Part shown: piece by piece, positions 8,833 through 17,540 of the stretch
Layout of the letters: each line of letters begins with the position of its first letter
How positions within the stretch are numbered: position 1 is the first letter of the stretch
NCBI RefSeq assembly: GCF_900156675.1
Contig: NZ_FTOH01000004.1
Span: 67,820-131,819, forward strand
DNA length: 64,000 nt
Direction: 5' to 3'
From: Thalassolituus maritimus
Lineage (GTDB): Bacteria > Pseudomonadota > Gammaproteobacteria > Pseudomonadales > Oceanobacteraceae
Notes under the pieces: model-generated
Seen by the model: only the letters and a program-made list of their open reading frames with translations
What the model was told of the DNA's origin: nothing
Databases searched by the model: none
Position numbers and translations under genes: made by a program

Positions 8833-11800
8833 TTATCCCAGCAGAGACAGAACCTGCTGACCTGCGGCGTTGGCCTGAGCCAGTACCGAGATACCAGCCT
8901 GCTGCAGTACCTGAGTACGTGACAGCTCGGCGGTTTCGGCCGCAAAGTCCGCATCCTGAATCCGTGAGTTCGCAGCATTCAGGTTCTCAGAGGTCACCTG
9001 CAGGTTGCTCACTGTGGATTCGAGACGGTTCTGAATCGCACCAAGGTCGGCTCGCTGGCTCGCCACCTGACCGATCGCATTGTCGATCGCAGTGATGGCT
9101 TCCTGAGCGCCTTCGAAGGTAGAGATGTCGATATCAGCCAGGAACTGACCATCTTCACCGCCGCCGTAGGTACCTGTCGCCAGACCGATAGCCTCAAGTT
9201 CAGAGTTACCGTTCGCACCGCCTTCCAGAGTGAACTCTTTCGCAGAAGACAGTGAGATTGAACCGTAAGTGGTCTCGTAAGCCGCGGCTTCCGCAGAAGT
9301 ACCACCGCCTGCTACAGAGCCCTCACCGAAGGTTGCTTCACCGATACCGTCGACTTCAGCATCCAGACCAAGGACAGCACCAATCGATGCGCTTGAGCCA
9401 GACTTATCGTCGATAGCGATAGAGACGTTACGACCATCTGCTGCAGTCAGCGTCAGAGACACACCGTTATCAACCGCTGTTACACCTGTTTTACCAGAGT
9501 TCTGGTTGATCAGGTTCAGTGCATCAGCACGTGCGCGGTCAGAGTCCAGGTTACCACCGCCGTCAGTCTGCAGAGTTACCGTACCAACTTCTACACCGTT
9601 GATGTAGATACCAGCCTGGTCACCCTCTTCGAACTGGGTCAGGTCAACGTTAGTGCCGTCGCCACCAACCACCTCGGTCGCATTAACTTCAGCAGATACG
9701 CCAGTCTCATCAGATACTTTGTTGATTGCTGCTGCAATCGCGATCGCCGACTGAGATTTCTCAGAAGACAGGATCTTAGAACCATCTGACGATACGGTTG
9801 CAGAAGCAGTATCCGCATTCACATCCGCACCACCGATGGTAACGCCGTTGATCAGCAGGTCACCGTCTTCCAGGCCGTTAACACCTGTGTAGTCTTCCGA
9901 AGCACTTGTACCACTGAACAGCTCGCCACCCGTAGTTGGATCAGACAGAGTGACATTCACATCCTGACCATCATCAGAGTAGAACTTCAGTTCGCCTGAC
10001 AGGTTCAGAGCGTTTTCGCCGATCTCTGTAGTACCGCCCTCAGCGACTGTAATAGTCTGGCCACTGGCGTTCTCAGTTTCCAGGCTAACCGTGTCAGCGC
10101 TGTAGTTACGGATGGTCAGTGATACTTCGCCGCTGTCTGCGTCGTAAGTTGCTGATACATCCATATTGGCTGTAGAGAAGTCTGTACCGTTAATGTCATC
10201 AGCCAGACCTTGCAGCGTGAAGTTACCAGCGCTGTCTGGGGTAGCCGTCACATCGATATTGACACCGCCCGCCGAGAAACGCAGTTGCTCACCAGACTCA
10301 AGAGCCGAGTCTGTAATGGTCAGGTTGATTTCTTCGTAGGCGCTCACACCACTCACACCGTCGATGGCGCTTGCCAGCTCAGCAACCGTAGAACCTGCCT
10401 GCAGAGGTGCAGAAGGTGATACATCAACACCGCCAACACTCACTGAAAGGTTAGTTTCAGACGTCGTTGTCAGAACATCGCCCGCCGAAGAGCTGTCTGT
10501 CACTGTACCCGGAGCAGCCAGCAGTTCAGAACCTGCGTCAGTCAAAGTCACGTCAACCGCTTCACCGGTTGCAGACGTTGATGCAAAGGCCAGCTCACCA
10601 TTCAGAACGGTTCCATTTGCCGTGGTAGAAATGGCAGTACCATTGATGCTGACTGAACCAGCAGTTGTTCTGTCAGCACTCAACTGAGTCGCTGTCTCAT
10701 TACGGAAGGTGAAGGTCACGTCACCGCCAGTACCGTCCAGCTCAGCATTCAGGAAGCCTGAAGTACCCAGAGCAGCATTGAAGTTACCGGCATTCAGCTG
10801 ATCTACCACGCTTTCAGCGCGAAGGATCGCAGACGTTCCAGAAACATTCACGGTCACGCCGCCAATGTCGAACGAGTCACCCGCATCCAGACCGGAAAGC
10901 GTCATGGTGCCCTGCTCGTAGAAGTTAACATCGATACCCGCGGTGGTTGCCACAGTTTCAGCAGCATCTGCGTATGCAGCGATGGCTTGGTCACCGGCAT
11001 TCGAGTAGGTCACTGCGGTTGTTCCCTGAACGATGGTTACAGAGGCGCCGCTATCTGTGATCTGTCCGCTTGTACCACCCGTGGTAACAGACGTGGTAAC
11101 ACTACCACCAGCCTGAGAAATAAAGGTACCGCCCGAGTCAGCACGCTGCAGAGTGTTCGCCAGCGAACCCCCGCCAACGGTAGAAGCTTTAGTATCGTCA
11201 GCCACTTTAGAAGACACAGATACTGCTTCAGCGCGGTCGTAGGTACCCGCAGTCAGACCCGCATTTGAAAGGTCGCCACGACCAGTGCCGTTACCACCCG
11301 ATACTTCAATGGTTTTCTGATCGCCGTCAGCAATCAGAGTGTAACCGCCTTCATAGGTGTTGCTGTACGTAGTACCAGACTGCACTGTCGCACCGCCAGC
11401 AAGACCGGTTGCCGCAGCAAAGGTATCCTGGTCGAGGCCATTCAGTTCAGTGGTATCGAAGGTCAGAGTGATGTTACGGCCGTCTTCAGCGACAAGGTTT
11501 ACACCCGTCGAACCGTTCTCAGTGTCCACCGCACGTACACCAGTCTGTTCAGAAACTGCATTGATCGCCTGAGTGATCGCTGCACGGGACTGAGCCGTAT
11601 CGGTCGTAGTAGAGAAAGAAATGTCTACACCGTTCAGAGTGAAAGTACCGGAACCCGCGGTGCCGCTCATCTCACTACCACCCGCCACGTTTTCATTTAC
11701 CTGAGCGGTAACGCCAGTTTCGTCGCTGTAACGGTTAATCGCTGCTGCTTTAGAAATCGCAGAAGCGGCATTGTTAGAAACAGAAGAAGTATCGTCCTCT

Positions 11801-12405
11801 GCACGAGAAGCGGCGATTGCAACACCGTTGAGCACCAGGTCACCGTTTTCCAGAGCGAAGTCAGTACCACGCGCTGAAAGACCTGACTGAGAAGAAGAAC
11901 CCAGTTTGTCAGCGGTCAGCTCACCGATAGAGATATCAACCGTCTGACCGGCATTCGCACCGACCTGGAAAGTTGCAGAGAAAGAACCATCAAGCAGCTT
12001 ACGGCCGTTGAAGTCAGTTTCTTCTGCAGTACGTGAAATCTCAGAAACCAGCTGATCAACCTCAGCCTGAAGAGCTTCACGGTCAACGTCAGAGTTCGTG
12101 GCGTTAGCAGACTGAACCGCCAGCTCACGAATACGCTGCAGAGATTCATTAATAGAACCCAGTGCACCTTCAGCAGTCTGTGCCAGAGCAATACCGTCAC
12201 CGGCGTTACGTACGGCTACATCCAGACCTTTGATCTGAGAGGTAAAACGGGTAGAAATCGCCAGACCAGCAGCGTCATCTTTAGCGCTGTTGATACGGAG
12301 ACCAGAAGACAGGCGCTGCAAGGCCTGCTGGTTCGCCGACTGGGATTTGTCCAGGTTACGCTGAGCGTTCAGCGAGGCAATGTTGGTATTAATAATTTGA
12401 GGCAT
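8833..12405 (-). CDS. fliC: Giant flagellin
   Basis: Filament subunit, exported by the flagellar type III apparatus. The 1190 aa compares with about 280-500 in most bacteria. The N-terminal D0/D1 (residues 1-180, INTNIASLNAQRNLDKSQ) and C-terminal D1/D0 (about 1089-1190, ending QANAAGQQVLSLLG) are canonical. The roughly 900-residue middle holds paired flagellin-IN-type motifs (NGDLVLNGVAI and GTFTLNGVDI, about 188-325; DGDLLINGVTI and AGIYINGVEV, about 847-1000). Each pair is followed by a segment ending LTAGTY or LATGTY, which suggests an internal duplication around a two-module insert (about 495-845). The Ser/Thr-rich surface and adjacent maf and pse genes predict O-glycosylation. AGGAGA precedes the ATG. 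Confidence 0.97.
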   Translation of the reverse strand: MPQIINTNIASLNAQRNLDKSQSANQQALQRLSSGLRINSAKDDAAGLAISTRFTSQIKGLDVAVRNAGDGIALAQTAEGALGSINESLQRIRELAVQSANATNSDVDREALQAEVDQLVSEISRTAEETDFNGRKLLDGSFSATFQVGANAGQTVDISIGELTADKLGSSSQSGLSARGTDFALENGDLVLNGVAIAASRAEDDTSSVSNNAASAISKAAAINRYSDETGVTAQVNENVAGGSEMSGTAGSGTFTLNGVDISFSTTTDTAQSRAAITQAINAVSEQTGVRAVDTENGSTGVNLVAEDGRNITLTFDTTELNGLDQDTFAAATGLAGGATVQSGTTYSNTYEGGYTLIADGDQKTIEVSGGNGTGRGDLSNAGLTAGTYDRAEAVSVSSKVADDTKASTVGGGSLANTLQRADSGGTFISQAGGSVTTSVTTGGTSGQITDSGASVTIVQGTTAVTYSNAGDQAIAAYADAAETVATTAGIDVNFYEQGTMTLSGLDAGDSFDIGGVTVNVSGTSAILRAESVVDQLNAGNFNAALGTSGFLNAELDGTGGDVTFTFRNETATQLSADRTTAGSVSINGTAISTTANGTVLNGELAFASTSATGEAVDVTLTDAGSELLAAPGTVTDSSSAGDVLTTTSETNLSVSVGGVDVSPSAPLQAGSTVAELASAIDGVSGVSAYEEINLTITDSALESGEQLRFSAGGVNIDVTATPDSAGNFTLQGLADDINGTDFSTANMDVSATYDADSGEVSLTIRNYSADTVSLETENASGQTITVAEGGTTEIGENALNLSGELKFYSDDGQDVNVTLSDPTTGGELFSGTSASEDYTGVNGLEDGDLLINGVTIGGADVNADTASATVSSDGSKILSSEKSQSAIAIAAAINKVSDETGVSAEVNATEVVGGDGTNVDLTQFEEGDQAGIYINGVEVGTVTLQTDGGGNLDSDRARADALNLINQNSGKTGVTAVDNGVSLTLTAADGRNVSIAIDDKSGSSASIGAVLGLDAEVDGIGEATFGEGSVAGGGTSAEAAAYETTYGSISLSSAKEFTLEGGANGNSELEAIGLATGTYGGGEDGQFLADIDISTFEGAQEAITAIDNAIGQVASQRADLGAIQNRLESTVSNLQVTSENLNAANSRIQDADFAAETAELSRTQVLQQAGISVLAQANAAGQQVLSLLG

Positions 12406-12486
12406 GGTGTTTCTCCTGTACCTACTTCTATTGGAACCGGCATCACCTTCGACGCTTTTCGGCTCCGCCTGACTTTGTCATAGGGT

Positions 12487-12513
12487 TTAACGGCGCCCCT
12501 GTAGAGTTCTTTA
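12487..12513 (-). promoter_or_regulatory. Sigma-28 (FliA) promoter of flagellin
   Basis: On the minus strand TAAA (12513-12510) is separated by 15 nt from GCCGTTAA (12494-12487). The FliA consensus is TAAA-N15-GCCGATAA, so only one -10 position differs. It lies about 80 bp upstream of the flagellin ATG, as expected for a late flagellar gene. Confidence 0.85.
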
Positions 12514-12694
12514 GAAGTTTTTTTCAACAAAGTGACTGGCATCTGCGACGCACTTTTGACACCCTCACAACAGCCTCAGTAACCCACTGATATACAAAGA
12601 AAATTATTTTTGACACTCACTAAACCTGGCATTAAAAAAGATTGTTACGAAATGTTTTCCAATGCTTTTCTTACATGCCTGCCCCCCCTTCAAG

Positions 12695-12710
12695 TGGCAT
12701 GATCTCTGCT
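12695..12710 (+). promoter_or_regulatory. Putative sigma-54 promoter of maf
   Basis: TGGCATGATCTCTGCT matches the sigma-54 consensus TGGCACG-N4-TTGCW at all but two positions and keeps the essential GG-N10-GC spacing. The ATG of maf is 30 nt downstream, leaving room for a start site near 12720. In polar-flagellated gammaproteobacteria many flagellar genes use RpoN with FleQ. No activator site was identified. Confidence 0.5.
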
Positions 12711-12739
12711 ACTTTCTCTATTCAATAAGGAGAAATGGC

Positions 12740-14791
12740 ATGACACATCCACGAGCCGCCGGTGCTATGGCGCTGAAAGACAAAAATCTGGCGTATTTTA
12801 AAAAGAAGCACCCTGCTCTATATCAGACTGCGTTGCAGGAAAGCTTCAGTCGACTGACGCTGAATATCGATGGCGATACAGGTAAGGTCGATCTTTGGCA
12901 CAACAAGCAAAGTCTGTATCAAGGTGATGCACATGCGTTTGCCGATAACGAGGTGGCTGCGTACAAGGAAAACTTCGGACCAGGAAGCTCGATCGCCACC
13001 ATATTGCCGCCAAGGCCCGGAGCAATAGGGTTCCACCGGTTTTTCTCCAAACGTATGCACGCCCTTACGGATCAGATTCCGGACGACGCAGACCTGACTC
13101 AGAACTATACCATTCCTGATTTCTACCCCATGATCGTATTCTTTGGCTGCGGGCTGGGAATTCATATCGAAAAGATGATCCGGGAGAACAGAATTCTCAA
13201 CGTCGTCATTTTCGAGCCAGATCCTGAGTACTTCTTCGCCAGCCTCTATGTCACAGACTGGGAAAGCCTCTTCAGAGAGTTTGAAAGAAAAGGCAACAAA
13301 ATCGATATACTTGTCTCTAGTGGCGGAGTTGCTCCACCAGAAGTGTCCTCCCCCGCCCTCTGGAACCTCCTGATTAACTACGGCCCGAGCTTCCCGCTGT
13401 GTGCTCTGTTTTATAATCACATCAGCAGTGAGCCCTATAATCCTATCGTCAAGCGTATACAGGGGGATATGCACTTCTTCCTGAATCAGTGGGGTTACTA
13501 CGACGACGAAATAAATCAGTTTAATAATGCCCTGCATAATATCGGTGCAGGCGTACCACCCATGTCTTACGACCAGATCGATACCGACATGCCCGCGGTG
13601 ATTGTCGGCGGCGGACCTTCGTTTGATATGCGGGTAGAAGAAATCAAACGCCATCGCGATAAAGTGTTACTGATCTCGTGCGGAACATCGGTGCACAGCA
13701 TTATTGCTGCTGGACTCATGCCCGATATTCACGTCGAAATTGAGTCGCACATGCTAACGTACGATCATCTTTCGAAAATCGATCAGCCGGAGTTCTTTGA
13801 GAATACCTTGCTGGTCGGCGCCCTACAGCTGCCTCCTCAGGTGTTCAACCTGTTCAAACATGGTTACTACTTCCTTAAAGACTCAACGGCGCTAGCCAGT
13901 ATGTTTGGAACCGAAGATGAAATCGTACACAGAGCGACACCGACCTGTACCAACACCGGTGTGGCCGTAGCAACCCACCTTAAACTTAAGAGCGTCTTCC
14001 TGTACGGCATGGACTTCGGCTTCCCGGAGAAGAATCAGCATCACTCGAAAAACAGCATCTACTTCAGCGATAAAATGAGTGACTCCATCAAAGAAGGGGT
14101 GAAGCGCAACCTGGAGAAGCTGGTCGAAACCGAATCCGTTCATGGCGATCCTATGTACACCTTTCCGATGTACAACACCTCGAGAATGAGTATTGAGCAG
14201 TTAACAAAACACCGTGCTATTTATCAGAAAACAGAAAGCTACGCATGCTCCGAAGGCGCCAGGATCGCCAACACAGAATACCTGACACCGGATGCTGTCG
14301 ATGACTTCTTCACTACACGTAAAGACATCGCTTCAACGAAATTTCTGAAGGCACTCAAAGGTACGCCATTCACACAGAAACAAATGCGCGAAAAAATCAA
14401 TAAACTGGGTGCTTTCCTGACAGAAATCAGCCGATCATTCAGTGTGTGTTTAAATTCTCTGAAATCGACCGAACCTGAAGACGTGTTCCGTGTATGCCAC
14501 ACAATCAATCTTAATCTACTGCAACAGGTCTTCCCTAAGTATGGCCTGACCGCATACTTCATACGCGGCTCAATCTGGCACTACCTGAACATCGGCTGTG
14601 CCCACTCACTTTCGATCGAAAATAAAGCCAGTCGCGACAAATTCATCACTGAATGGAAAAGTAACTTTGGGAAATTTCTCGAAGATCTACCAGCCCATTA
14701 CGACAGTATTACGTCAAAGCAATACCCAGACTCTGAAGACCCTTGGGTTCGCAACGATATCGTTTCTAACGAGCATCTATACGCCGAATGA
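12740..14791 (+). CDS. maf: Maf-family (DUF115) flagellin glycosyltransferase
   Basis: Predicted to transfer a nonulosonic acid from its CMP form to Ser/Thr of flagellin in the cytoplasm. The 683-aa protein starts at ATG 12740 (MTHPRAAGAMALKDKN), with AAGGAG 7 nt upstream; a longer frame from 12662 lacks such a site. The central DUF115 domain is marked by AVIVGGGPSFDMRVEEIK (about 285-310), then LLISCGTSVHSIIAAGLMPD and FLYGMDFGFPEKNQHHSKNS. The N-terminal third (GCGLGIHIEKMI) fits Maf N-terminal regions. It is divergent from flagellin and faces the pse operon tail to tail, overlapping the neighbouring transferase gene by 15 nt. Substrate identity is inferred from that context. Confidence 0.92.
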   Translation: MTHPRAAGAMALKDKNLAYFKKKHPALYQTALQESFSRLTLNIDGDTGKVDLWHNKQSLYQGDAHAFADNEVAAYKENFGPGSSIATILPPRPGAIGFHRFFSKRMHALTDQIPDDADLTQNYTIPDFYPMIVFFGCGLGIHIEKMIRENRILNVVIFEPDPEYFFASLYVTDWESLFREFERKGNKIDILVSSGGVAPPEVSSPALWNLLINYGPSFPLCALFYNHISSEPYNPIVKRIQGDMHFFLNQWGYYDDEINQFNNALHNIGAGVPPMSYDQIDTDMPAVIVGGGPSFDMRVEEIKRHRDKVLLISCGTSVHSIIAAGLMPDIHVEIESHMLTYDHLSKIDQPEFFENTLLVGALQLPPQVFNLFKHGYYFLKDSTALASMFGTEDEIVHRATPTCTNTGVAVATHLKLKSVFLYGMDFGFPEKNQHHSKNSIYFSDKMSDSIKEGVKRNLEKLVETESVHGDPMYTFPMYNTSRMSIEQLTKHRAIYQKTESYACSEGARIANTEYLTPDAVDDFFTTRKDIASTKFLKALKGTPFTQKQMREKINKLGAFLTEISRSFSVCLNSLKSTEPEDVFRVCHTINLNLLQQVFPKYGLTAYFIRGSIWHYLNIGCAHSLSIENKASRDKFITEWKSNFGKFLEDLPAHYDSITSKQYPDSEDPWVRNDIVSNEHLYAE

Positions 14792-15691
14792 TTCGTTTCG
14801 GAGATCAATAATACCTGCATGTGGTAACACACATGCAGGCGCATTCGGTGGCAAGGCACAGTAGACCTTGCGTCCTGCGGCTAACGCCACCACCATCGCG
14901 TAACTGTTTAATCCGACAACATACGTCGCCTCTGAGATCGCATGCGATAATGACTCTTCCATTTTTACAGAAACTCTGAAATCTACACACTCAGTAAGAG
15001 TGTCGTACTTACCGGGTGGGTCAGAAGGATGAGGGCGAATCACAATATCGCCGACGTTAGCATCGGTCTTTTTAAGAGCGGTAAGAAAAAACTCGAAGGC
15101 TGAAAATTCACCCGGCTTAAGAAAAGCAGACTGATCCGTATGTATATCGCCCCATTGCTCTCGCACGGGCTCCATCAAAAACAGAACCTGTTCTGGCGTT
15201 GAGGGCAAACCAATATCGGCGATCTGACACTCAAGATACCTTCCGGGCATAGCGCGTATACAGGTACCCGGAAACTCCACAGCCGCTAAGGAACGTGCTT
15301 CCTCATCTACAACCCATAGTTCATCAACATCAGCTGTATCGTCAGCCTGATAATTCAATCTCGGACGATAATTCACCCAGTGATCCAGCACTGCGAATAC
15401 AGGAATTGCATATTGGCGGGCAAGGCACATCGCGCTCTTCTCAATCTGCGTTGCCCAGCCTGTGCCACAAATAACCCAATCCACTTTATGAATCAGGGTT
15501 TCGACATCATCGATACTATCGAAACGACTCAGTAGGCCAAGTCGTTCTGCAATAATTTGAGCAGGACCATGTAATGACAGCGTGATATCGATATCAGAAA
15601 ATTCGCCTGCCGTAATCCAATGCAGGATCTGATTGGCCGCACCCGCATCGTGAGCGACAATGCCACAACGCCCCGCAGGAAAATCAGTCAT
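14777..15691 (-). CDS. Predicted glycosyltransferase-like protein, last gene of the Pse operon
   Basis: Not assigned to a named family with certainty. The 304-aa protein (ATG 15691, MTDFPAGRCGIVAHDAGAANQ) has Rossmann-like halves. Features include DWVICGTGWATQIEKSA and VLDHWVNYRPR near the middle, IVIRPHPSDPPGKYD, and GLNSYAMVVALAAGRKVY near the C-terminus. An RPHP motif and a late Ser-containing loop recall GT-B and sialyl/polysialyltransferase-like folds. It overlaps the preceding GNAT gene by 8 nt, so it is translationally coupled. A role as a nonulosonic acid transferase or tailoring enzyme is plausible but unproven. A longer frame to 15736 exists but would enter the GNAT gene further. 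Confidence 0.6.
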   Translation of the reverse strand: MTDFPAGRCGIVAHDAGAANQILHWITAGEFSDIDITLSLHGPAQIIAERLGLLSRFDSIDDVETLIHKVDWVICGTGWATQIEKSAMCLARQYAIPVFAVLDHWVNYRPRLNYQADDTADVDELWVVDEEARSLAAVEFPGTCIRAMPGRYLECQIADIGLPSTPEQVLFLMEPVREQWGDIHTDQSAFLKPGEFSAFEFFLTALKKTDANVGDIVIRPHPSDPPGKYDTLTECVDFRVSVKMEESLSHAISEATYVVGLNSYAMVVALAAGRKVYCALPPNAPACVLPHAGIIDLRNESFGV

Positions 15692-16220
15692 AGGAGAATC
15701 TGGCGAAATGCAACATATCGAAAGCAACGCCTTCAACTAATTCATGCTGTACACGAATACCATCCGGGACCATATCACTCTTACGAATAACCCCCAGCAT
15801 CGCCTTGTTACAGCCCAGAGTGCCTGCAGTCACCTTACGCAAACCAGGCAACGAGAGCACCTTATCCATCACCATTAACCAGGCTGTAGAACCAGCGCCG
15901 GGAGCCGAGGTTTCACCAATCAGGATTCCCATATCAGCCGTGCCATGGCGTTGATTGAAATGAACCGTCATCGTGCCGATATGGCCGTGAACATTATGCT
16001 TCACAGCAAGAAATACCGAGTTACTCCGGCTTACGGAATCAAAGAACTCACGACAACTGGCTTCGTCATGATTCATAAATCTCTGATTACTGAACCTGAC
16101 CAGTTCCTTATTGTTCAACCAGCCAATATACCGCTCTGAAATATCATCCAGAGTAAAAAGACAGACTTTTAAGTCATCCTTTTCAATCGGCAGTATGGAT
16201 TTGAAGTCATTACTGAACAT
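15684..16220 (-). CDS. GNAT-family N-acetyltransferase
   Basis: Acetyl-CoA-dependent N-acyltransferase of 178 aa. The sequence follows a RimJ/PseH-like GNAT plan: ERYIGWLNNKELVRFSNQR at the N-terminus, VFLAVKHNVHGHIGTMTV as the central strands, an acetyl-CoA loop region near ETSAPGAGSTAWLMV, then LRKVTAGTLGCNKAMLGVIRKS. Pathways of this kind use a GNAT to acylate an amino group made by the aminotransferase, here encoded immediately upstream (9 nt gap). Because a PseH-like domain is already fused to PseG, this second GNAT probably acts on another amino sugar or position. Confidence 0.8.
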   Translation of the reverse strand: MFSNDFKSILPIEKDDLKVCLFTLDDISERYIGWLNNKELVRFSNQRFMNHDEASCREFFDSVSRSNSVFLAVKHNVHGHIGTMTVHFNQRHGTADMGILIGETSAPGAGSTAWLMVMDKVLSLPGLRKVTAGTLGCNKAMLGVIRKSDMVPDGIRVQHELVEGVAFDMLHFARFSYD

Positions 16221-16229
16221 CGTTACGCC

Positions 16230-17540
16230 TTACCGACTCATCTCGACCTTGTGTGCCCACACTTTATGGAAAGCACGGATAATCAGATCAACATCCGATT
16301 CGGTCAGATCATAAGTGCACATACCGAACCCCAGATACGTACGGTCATTCATATCCTCTGCGACCGGGCATATCCCCTTCTCGTAGGATATATCCTGCCG
16401 TGTGAAATCAGCACTCCATGGGAAGCCGCTGCTGCCGTAAGCAGTTTTTTGCTGATACATAGGCAAAAGATGCAGGTTCTGATACTGCGTCGCCAGAATC
16501 ACCCCTTCTGCCTTCAATGCCTCAGCAATCTCAAATTTACTGACACCTGTGATATCCGGGTCGACCAGAAGTGGAAATACGTAGTACACGTGGGTATTCC
16601 CATCGGCAACATACGGCACTGACAGCCCCGGCAGCTCACAAATACCCGCCGCCAATCGTTCGGCCAGAGCGCGACGGGACTCGACCAGCCCATTTAGCTT
16701 CTTCAACTGCTCAATACCAATCGCGCACTCAATTTCTCCCAAGCGGAAGTTATAACCAAGCATGTTATTGATCGGCATAGCCTCCCGGTCGGGCAAGACA
16801 GCCTCAGCATGATTGCGTATCAAGCGGACACGTTCGGCAAGTGCATCATCGTTGGTAACAACGACACCACCCTCACCGGTATGAATATGCTTGTGGTAAT
16901 TCAGGCTATAACCACCAATATCCCCCAGGGTGCCCGCCCATTTTCCTTTGTACTGCGCGGCGGGTGCCTGCGCGGTATCGGAGATAATTTTGAGATTAAA
17001 CTCATCAGCAATGGCTCGAAGCGCATCCATATCGGCCGACTGGCCAAAAATATCGACTGCCATGATAGCCCGGGTTTTTTCCGAAATATTTCTCCGCACC
17101 GATTCTGGATCAAGATTAAATGTTTTCGGATCGATATCTGCAAACACCGGGATGGCATTCCAATGTAGGATGGCCGTCGCACTGGCACACATAGTCCATG
17201 GCGTTACGATAATTTCATCACCCGGTTCGATATCAAGAGCACCGACCGCAGCGATCAGACCTGAGGTCCAGGAGTTGACCGTAATAGCGTGCTTAACACC
17301 AAAGTACTCAGCGCACTGCGCCTCGAACGCCTGTACCTTGCTGCCGCCATAAAAATCGTCGTGCCAGCAACCCAGAAACTGAGACAGAACACCACTTTCC
17401 ATAACTTTCTGCACAGCATCCTGCTCTTCTTTGCCAAGGCTGTTATAGCGCGGAAACTCGTGCGTAATAACAGGCGCTCCACCTTCAAGAGCGAGGGTTT
17501 CTGAACGCATGGCATCCAGTAATTCGTTTGTATTAGTCAT
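16230..17540 (-). CDS. DegT/DnrJ/EryC1/StrS aminotransferase
   Basis: PLP-dependent sugar or cyclitol aminotransferase of 436 aa. The PLP lysine is K217 in GGYSLNYHKHIHTGEGG, and the cofactor aspartate lies in ISDTAQAPAA (about 188). The N-terminus (LALEGGAPVITHEFP) resembles the inosose/AHBA-synthase-like branch rather than PseC. It overlaps the upstream oxidoreductase gene by 8 nt. The pair fits an oxidation-then-transamination step, as in WbpB/WbpE, followed by acetylation by the next gene. The substrate cannot be read from sequence. Confidence 0.92.
   Translation of the reverse strand: MTNTNELLDAMRSETLALEGGAPVITHEFPRYNSLGKEEQDAVQKVMESGVLSQFLGCWHDDFYGGSKVQAFEAQCAEYFGVKHAITVNSWTSGLIAAVGALDIEPGDEIIVTPWTMCASATAILHWNAIPVFADIDPKTFNLDPESVRRNISEKTRAIMAVDIFGQSADMDALRAIADEFNLKIISDTAQAPAAQYKGKWAGTLGDIGGYSLNYHKHIHTGEGGVVVTNDDALAERVRLIRNHAEAVLPDREAMPINNMLGYNFRLGEIECAIGIEQLKKLNGLVESRRALAERLAAGICELPGLSVPYVADGNTHVYYVFPLLVDPDITGVSKFEIAEALKAEGVILATQYQNLHLLPMYQQKTAYGSSGFPWSADFTRQDISYEKGICPVAEDMNDRTYLGFGMCTYDLTESDVDLIIRAFHKVWAHKVEMSR

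Larger units (their letters stand above)
12406..12739. promoter_or_regulatory. Divergent flagellin/maf intergenic region
   Basis: A non-coding gap of 334 bp between two divergent genes. It holds the sigma-28-type flagellin promoter, an AT-rich central part (about 12595-12660), and a sigma-54-type site before maf. No REP-like repeat is present, unlike most other long gaps in this window. Confidence 0.6.

Noticed and set aside
12818-13654. Minus-strand frame of 278 aa opposite maf
   Set aside because: Maf has strong DUF115 motifs on the plus strand; this frame has no start signal and no recognisable domain.
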